A stretch of 9,078 nucleotides of DNA. It comes from Deltaproteobacteria bacterium. Its GTDB lineage: Bacteria > Desulfobacterota > Desulfovibrionia > Desulfovibrionales > Desulfovibrionaceae. The stretch is from positions 1-9,078 of the forward strand of contig JAJBSY010000209.1 in the NCBI GenBank assembly GCA_020861205.1, in the 5' to 3' direction. The notes under the pieces were generated by a model. It worked only from the letters and a program-made list of their open reading frames with translations. It searched no databases and was not told where the DNA came from. Shown piece by piece: positions 6,264-9,078 of this stretch. The stretch's first letter is position 1, and each line of letters opens with the position of its first letter. A program made the position numbers and the translations under genes.

Positions 6264-6857
6264 ATGGCTACTCGCAGAGAACCTCGTTTCAAGTTGTGCC
6301 GCCGTCTCGGCGTCAACGTTTGCGGCCATCCCAAGGCCATGGACCGCACCGCCAAGACCAAGGGCGGGCGCGGGGCCAAGAAGATGTCGGATTACGGTCT
6401 GCAGCTTCTGGAAAAACAGAAGATCAAAGCGTATTACGGCGTACTGGAACGCCAGTTCGTTAGGTACTACAAAAACGCCGCCAAGAGCTCGGACGTGACC
6501 GGCCATGCTCTTCTGAAGTCCCTTGAGTGCCGCCTGGACAGCATCGTGTACCGCCTCGGTCTCGCCCGGTCCATCCGCCAGGCCCGTCAGCTGGTCAACC
6601 ACGGGCATGTGCAGGTCAACGGCAGAAAAGTGGATATTCCTTCATACGGCCTGCACGCGGGCGATCTTATCCAGATCCGTGAAAAGTCCCGCAAGAATCC
6701 GCTGATTCTGGATAACTTCCAGGGATCCCAAGGCTTCGGCGTCTCCTATGTGGAAAAGACCGAAGACCTGGGGGGCAAGCTTCTGCGTATTCCTTCCCGG
6801 GAAGAGATACCCATCGATGTGAACGAAATTCTGGTTATCGAATTGTACTCCAAATAA
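6264..6857 (+). CDS. rpsD: 30S ribosomal protein S4, stand-alone, zinc-free type
   Basis: S4 binds 16S rRNA early in small-subunit assembly. This 197-residue protein has the N-terminal S4 domain ([21 protein letters not shown], about 42-62) and the S4 RNA-binding fold at about 88-145 ([31 protein letters not shown]). It ends with the family's LYSK-like tail. The four-cysteine zinc knuckle of many S4 proteins is absent; only C12 and C20 remain in the N-terminus, so this is a C-minus form. The ribosome site AAGGAG lies five bases before the ATG. The gene stands alone with its own promoter, leader and terminator, not in the rpsM-rpsK-rpsD-rpoA-rplQ cluster usual in proteobacteria. It may therefore be a second copy, possibly acquired from a Firmicute-like source, or the only copy in an unusual place; the window cannot tell. 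Confidence 0.95.
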   Translation: MATRREPRFKLCRRLGVNVCGHPKAMDRTAKTKGGRGAKKMSDYGLQLLEKQKIKAYYGVLERQFVRYYKNAAKSSDVTGHALLKSLECRLDSIVYRLGLARSIRQARQLVNHGHVQVNGRKVDIPSYGLHAGDLIQIREKSRKNPLILDNFQGSQGFGVSYVEKTEDLGGKLLRIPSREEIPIDVNEILVIELYSK

Positions 6858-6877
6858 TTTTGGATCACGAGAAAGCA

Positions 6878-6911
6878 GGGCCGCCCGCGTCGCAGATGCG
6901 GGCGGTCTTGT
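6878..6911 (+). terminator. Probable terminator of rpsD
   Basis: CCGCCCGC (6881-6888) pairs with GCGGGCGG (6898-6905), with up to three more outer pairs including G-U. The tract that follows is only modestly T-rich (TCTTGTGTTAT), so termination may be incomplete. It lies 20 bases after the rpsD stop. Confidence 0.65.
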
Positions 6912-7178
6912 GTTATCCTGCCGGGCCGCTTTTCCGGGGTGCCGGTTAGACCCTTATCGCGGTGCGGGAAGGCCATTCGGCCTCCTTCCCGCATCCCTGG
7001 GGGATGGCCTGCGGACCGGCTGCTGTCAAATCCGGGGGTTCCCTCGAAGAGCCTGCGGGTTTCCGGACACGCGTGGTACGGGTCCGGCGGGCGTGTTGTC
7101 CGGAACAGGCCGCGGGGTGGATCGAATATTCTCTCACTACCCTGAAACCAAGCAATACCATGGGGAAAGACCATTTTT
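6912..7178. other. Hairpin-rich intergenic stretch with no recognised gene
   Basis: No convincing gene was found on either strand. Hairpins are dense: TGCGGGAAGG/CCTTCCCGCA (6963-6972 with 6984-6993, ten perfect pairs), then CATCCC-TGG-GGGATG (6992-7006), then CCGGACACGC pairing with GCGTGTTGTCCGG with a three-base bulge (about 7061-7105). None is followed by a T-tract. Motifs of SRP RNA, RNase P RNA and tRNA were looked for and not seen. It may be an unrecognised structured RNA, part of a long leader, or a decayed sequence. Confidence 0.35.
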
Positions 7179-7207
7179 GCAACCGACGGTTGCGCATTTT
7201 TATAGCA
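7178..7207 (+). promoter_or_regulatory. Possible promoter of the small exported protein gene
   Basis: TTGCAA (7178-7183) is followed by an 18-base spacer and TATAGC (7202-7207), each four of six matches. This would give a 5' leader of about 160 bases that includes a CCGC-TTCG-GCGG tetraloop hairpin (7295-7306). The match is modest and no other candidate was clearly better. Confidence 0.3.
7179..7193. promoter_or_regulatory. Palindromic, operator-like site
   Basis: GCAACCG and CGGTTGC flank a single A, giving a perfect 15-base dyad framed by T-rich sequence. It overlaps the possible -35 box TTGCAA (7178-7183) of the next gene, which suits a repressor site. It could also fold as a weak six-pair hairpin in RNA. 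Confidence 0.35.
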
Positions 7208-7375
7208 TTGTATGTTGCCTTGGCGAGCGCTTGTGCTAAGCATTCAACCCTATGTGGAGCGAGATGGCGTCCGGCGATTGCGCCCGCGCGGCGACCGCTT
7301 CGGCGGACGGATATCGCGAAACAGTACCTTAGGCCTGTTACGAGTAAAACGGTTCTGACCAAAAAGGAGTCTGTA

Positions 7376-7636
7376 ATGATCAAGAAAGTCCTCATGTTCA
7401 CGGTTCTTCTCACCCTCGGCGCCACCTCCTATGCCGTTGCCGCCTGCACTCCCGAGGACGCAATGGCGAAAGCCCAGGAGTTCCAGCAGGTAATCATGCA
7501 AGCGGCCCAAAAGGATCCGCAGAAATACCAGGAAGTGGTCACCGCCATGCAAAAGGATCTGCCCGAGTTGCAAAAGGCGAACAACATGGATGCGATCTGC
7601 AAGTTCTATGATGACTGGACCGCGAAACTGAAGTAA
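7376..7636 (+). CDS. Small exported protein of unknown function
   Basis: This 86-residue protein is not recognised. It starts with a clear Sec signal peptide: MIKK, a hydrophobic core (about 5-17), then TSYAVAAC. Cleavage after AVA would give a soluble periplasmic protein. The sequence VAAC (21-24) also fits a loose lipobox, so a lipoprotein with Cys24 at its N-terminus is possible. The mature part is helical in appearance, rich in Gln, Lys and Ala (EFQQVIMQAAQKDPQKYQEV), with a second Cys65 near the end that could pair with Cys24. The start is firmly set by AAAAAGGAG seven bases upstream; the frame is open further upstream, but that stretch looks non-coding. It is a single-gene unit followed by a strong hairpin. 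Confidence 0.82.
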   Translation: MIKKVLMFTVLLTLGATSYAVAACTPEDAMAKAQEFQQVIMQAAQKDPQKYQEVVTAMQKDLPELQKANNMDAICKFYDDWTAKLK

Positions 7637-7657
7637 GCGCCGAATTTCGGCGAATGA

Positions 7658-7686
7658 AAGCGGCGGATGGGCTCCATCCGCCGCTT
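7658..7686 (+). terminator. Terminator of the small exported protein gene
   Basis: A perfect 13-pair stem, AAGCGGCGGATGG with CCATCCGCCGCTT, has a three-base loop and is followed by CGTTTAT, a short T-tract. A smaller perfect dyad, CGCCGAA-T-TTCGGCG (7638-7652), lies between it and the stop codon. Good hairpin, weak T-tract. Confidence 0.72.
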
Positions 7687-7746
7687 CGTTTATGGGGAAA
7701 CGAAATTCTTCGCCCGAAGACGAATTCCGCCGTAACCGGTCGGGGA

Positions 7747-7872
7747 AGAAGAGTGCCCAGTTTGACTTTCAGACAAGGAAAGCGAGTTACCGCGAAGCGA
7801 AGTGCACCATGTCATCCATGAGCTTCGCGCGGGACGAGCTTGACGAAGTATCAAGCAATCGGGGCATCACCC
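7747..7872. repeat. Diverged second copy of the 122-base MITE-like repeat
   Basis: The stretch aligns in the same orientation with 5931-6052. Shared blocks include AGTGCC near the left end, GACTT(T)CAGACAA, CCGCGAA with GCGAAG, and an identical 16-base block CATGAGCTTCGCGCGG (7817-7832, equal to 5998-6013). After that come (G)ACGAGC.TGACG..GTATCAA and a terminal CACCC-like end. The terminal inverted repeats are degenerate and no target duplication was seen, so it is an old or rearranged copy. The core hairpin is kept: CGCGAAGC (7791-7798) pairs with GCTTCGCG (7822-7829). The exact ends are approximate. Confidence 0.7.
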
Positions 7873-7884
7873 GGCGACGGCGGG

Positions 7885-7913
7885 TTTACAGGCCGGCGCG
7901 TTACGGCTATATG
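7885..7913 (+). promoter_or_regulatory. Sigma70-like promoter of the XRE regulator gene
   Basis: TTTACA (7885-7890, five of six matches) is followed by a 17-base spacer and TATATG (7908-7913, four of six). The start would be near 7920, about 35 bases before the ATG. It lies just past the repeat copy. Confidence 0.55.
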
Positions 7914-7954
7914 CGAAGGGTCGATGGAATAGATTACGCGATACCGGATAGGCG

Positions 7955-8542
7955 ATGAACCTTGCTCAGAAAATACAGCGAAATCGCAAAGCGCGTGGGA
8001 TGACGCAGGAGGAACTCGCGGCCGCGCTCGATGTTTCGCATCAATCCATATCCAAATGGGAGTCGGGCCAGACGATGCCGGGCCTGGACAAGATACTTCT
8101 GCTCAGCGACTTTTTCGGGGTTTCCACGGATTATCTGCTCAAGGACGCGATCGAGAGCGACGCGGCAATCGCGGCGCCGGGCCTGGTTTTGGAGCGGAAT
8201 ACGCCCGAAAGGCGCAGCCTCTTGGTCTCTCTCGGGCTGTTCATGATCGTGGCAGGGTGTGGCGGCATCCTGTTTTTGTGGATACATTCCGTGCTTTACC
8301 CGCCGTACACCATGGGCAGAACGCTGAACCCCCTGCGGATGTTCTTGTTCTATATCCGCTATACGGGCAAGGAAGATTGGATCCTGGTCCTGGCCGCTTC
8401 AGCCGTGGCAGGAGCGGGTATTTCCCTGCTGGCACGCCGCCGGAATAAAACCCAGGTTGGCGTGAAACGCGCACCGGCGGCGTCCGCAAGGCCGGGCGAA
8501 AACGCGGACGAGGCTACCAGCGGCGCGGTACGGAAAGAATAG
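7955..8542 (+). CDS. XRE-family transcriptional regulator with two C-terminal membrane segments
   Basis: This 195-residue protein starts with a Cro/C1-type helix-turn-helix (about 5-62: [20 protein letters not shown], then [17 protein letters not shown], then a [13 protein letters not shown] end). The DNA-binding part closely follows the pattern common in Firmicutes regulators. A linker leads to two predicted membrane helices, about 88-110 and 142-160, and a charged, Ala-rich cytoplasmic tail. It is therefore probably a membrane-tethered regulator; the signal and targets are unknown. The ribosome site is poor (GGATAGG), so expression may be low. It has its own promoter and a strong terminator, with no co-transcribed partner. 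A link to the neighbouring small exported protein is possible but not shown. Confidence 0.88.
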   Translation: MNLAQKIQRNRKARGMTQEELAAALDVSHQSISKWESGQTMPGLDKILLLSDFFGVSTDYLLKDAIESDAAIAAPGLVLERNTPERRSLLVSLGLFMIVAGCGGILFLWIHSVLYPPYTMGRTLNPLRMFLFYIRYTGKEDWILVLAASAVAGAGISLLARRRNKTQVGVKRAPAASARPGENADEATSGAVRKE

Positions 8543-8549
8543 CCCGTGT

Positions 8550-8591
8550 AACAAGGGAACCGGAAGAACCCTCGCGGTTCCCTTGTTTTTT
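8550..8591 (+). terminator. Terminator of the XRE regulator gene
   Basis: A perfect 13-pair stem, AACAAGGGAACCG (8550-8562) with CGGTTCCCTTGTT (8575-8587), is followed by T's to 8591. It starts eight bases after the stop codon. It lacks a T-tract on the minus strand, so it is a weaker candidate for stopping the convergent htpG. Confidence 0.9.
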
Positions 8592-8605
8592 CGGGCGTGC
8601 ACGAT

Positions 8606-9078
8606 TCAGCGTTTAAGAAGGTCCGCGTACCAGGCCGCGGCCTTGTCCATCAGCTTGAGCCCCCGGTCGGCCATGAGGTAGGGATCGGCCAGGTACCCGT
8701 CCAGGAGCTGAACGTTATCGAACACGCCGTTCACCATTTCCGCGATCACCGGATTGTCCGGGTCGGCGTTGTATATCCGCAGCAGGCTGCGAAGCAGGGG
8801 GTGATCCGGGTTTACCTCCAGGATTTTTTTCGGCGGTTCCTCCGTTTTCTGCATCACGCGCATGAGTTTCTCCATGGACGAACTGACCCCGTCGGCTGAA
8901 ACCAGGACGGCGGGGCTCCCGGTAAGGCGTTCGGAGACGCGGATGTCCGTGACCTTGTCGCCCAGAATGGACCGCATTCGCGCCACGAGCCCGTCAAAAG
9001 AATTTTTTTCCTCCTCGCTCAAGGTTTTCGTTTCGGGCGCGGCGTCCTCGACATCCGGGAATGGTTCCAGGTCTTTGC
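8606..9078 (-). CDS. htpG: Chaperone HtpG (Hsp90 family), C-terminal fragment (cut by window edge)
   Basis: The last 156 residues are visible and the frame stays open to the right edge, so the gene starts outside the window. They match the end of the Hsp90 middle domain linker and the C-terminal dimerisation domain: LVARMRSILGDKVTDIRVSE, then RLTGSPAVLVSADG, SSMEKLMR, ILEVNPDHPLLRSL and a helical end (MVNGVFDNVQLLDGYLADP). HtpG is an ATP-dependent cytosolic chaperone; the ATPase part is not in view. A TTG near 9022 could be mistaken for a start, but the sequence upstream (KDLEPFPDVEDAAPE) continues the family. It ends convergent to the XRE gene. Confidence 0.9.
   Translation of the reverse strand, partial: KDLEPFPDVEDAAPETKTLSEEEKNSFDGLVARMRSILGDKVTDIRVSERLTGSPAVLVSADGVSSSMEKLMRVMQKTEEPPKKILEVNPDHPLLRSLLRIYNADPDNPVIAEMVNGVFDNVQLLDGYLADPYLMADRGLKLMDKAAAWYADLLKR

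Noticed and set aside
6950..7110. Candidate SRP RNA, RNase P RNA or tRNA in the hairpin-rich gap.
   Set aside because: The conserved SRP GGAAG/GCAGC loop, the RNase P core and a tRNA T-loop with acceptor pairing were not found on either strand.
7221..7237. A possible sigma54 promoter, TGGCGAG...TTGTGC, before the small exported protein.
   Set aside because: The spacing of the GG and GC elements is off by one base and the -12 TTGC core is broken.
6962..7375. An in-frame upstream extension of the small exported protein (to 224 residues).
   Set aside because: The signal peptide and the strong AAGGAG site fix the start at 7376; the extension has no family features and would bury the signal peptide.
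7692..7958. An 88-codon plus-strand frame that ends in ATGA with the XRE gene start.
   Set aside because: It has no ribosome site, starts just after a terminator hairpin, mostly translates the mobile repeat, and contains the XRE promoter in its 3' part. The ATGA overlap is probably chance.

Overview
The window is GC-rich and gene-dense. It most resembles a deltaproteobacterial sulfate reducer of the Desulfovibrio group. The main clue is a minus-strand aromatic amino acid operon with archaeal-type first steps: 2-amino-3,7-dideoxy-D-threo-hept-6-ulosonate (ADH) synthase, then 3-dehydroquinate synthase II. These are followed by a fused chorismate mutase/prephenate dehydratase (pheA), aroA, and the start of a prephenate dehydrogenase (tyrA). 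From memory, this order is the one known in Desulfovibrio, where trp genes follow; they would lie left of base 1 and are not seen here.

Layout. Bases 1-4459 (minus): tyrA (partial), aroA, pheA, DHQ synthase II and ADH synthase, separated by 4-base ATGA overlaps or 1-2 bases. Bases 4460-4790 (minus): the operon's control region. It has a sigma70-like promoter, a 37-residue leader peptide rich in Tyr and Phe (YFYGF twice in tandem), an antiterminator segment and an intrinsic terminator, which together look like a ribosome-stalling attenuator. Bases 4889-5868 (plus): a divergent gene for a membrane-anchored HD-GYP-type protein. Bases 5931-6052: a 122-base MITE-like element with perfect 14-base terminal inverted repeats and a 6-base target duplication. 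Bases 6067-6911: a stand-alone rpsD gene with its own promoter, a structured leader and a terminator. Bases 6912-7375: a long, hairpin-rich gap. Bases 7376-7686: a small exported protein with a terminator. Bases 7747-7872: a diverged second copy of the 122-base repeat. Bases 7885-8591: an XRE regulator with two membrane segments, its promoter and its terminator. Bases 8606-9078 (minus): the 3' end of htpG.

How the parts work together. The first five genes form one biosynthetic unit. The upstream enzymes replace the DAHP synthase/AroB route to dehydroquinate, AroA makes EPSP on the way to chorismate, and PheA and TyrA commit chorismate to Phe and Tyr. The leader peptide would read charged tRNA-Tyr and tRNA-Phe levels and set read-through into the operon. 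The right half is a set of single-gene units, each with its own promoter or terminator, and has two copies of a non-coding mobile repeat. The best-supported new observations are the Tyr/Phe attenuator and the MITE-like element.
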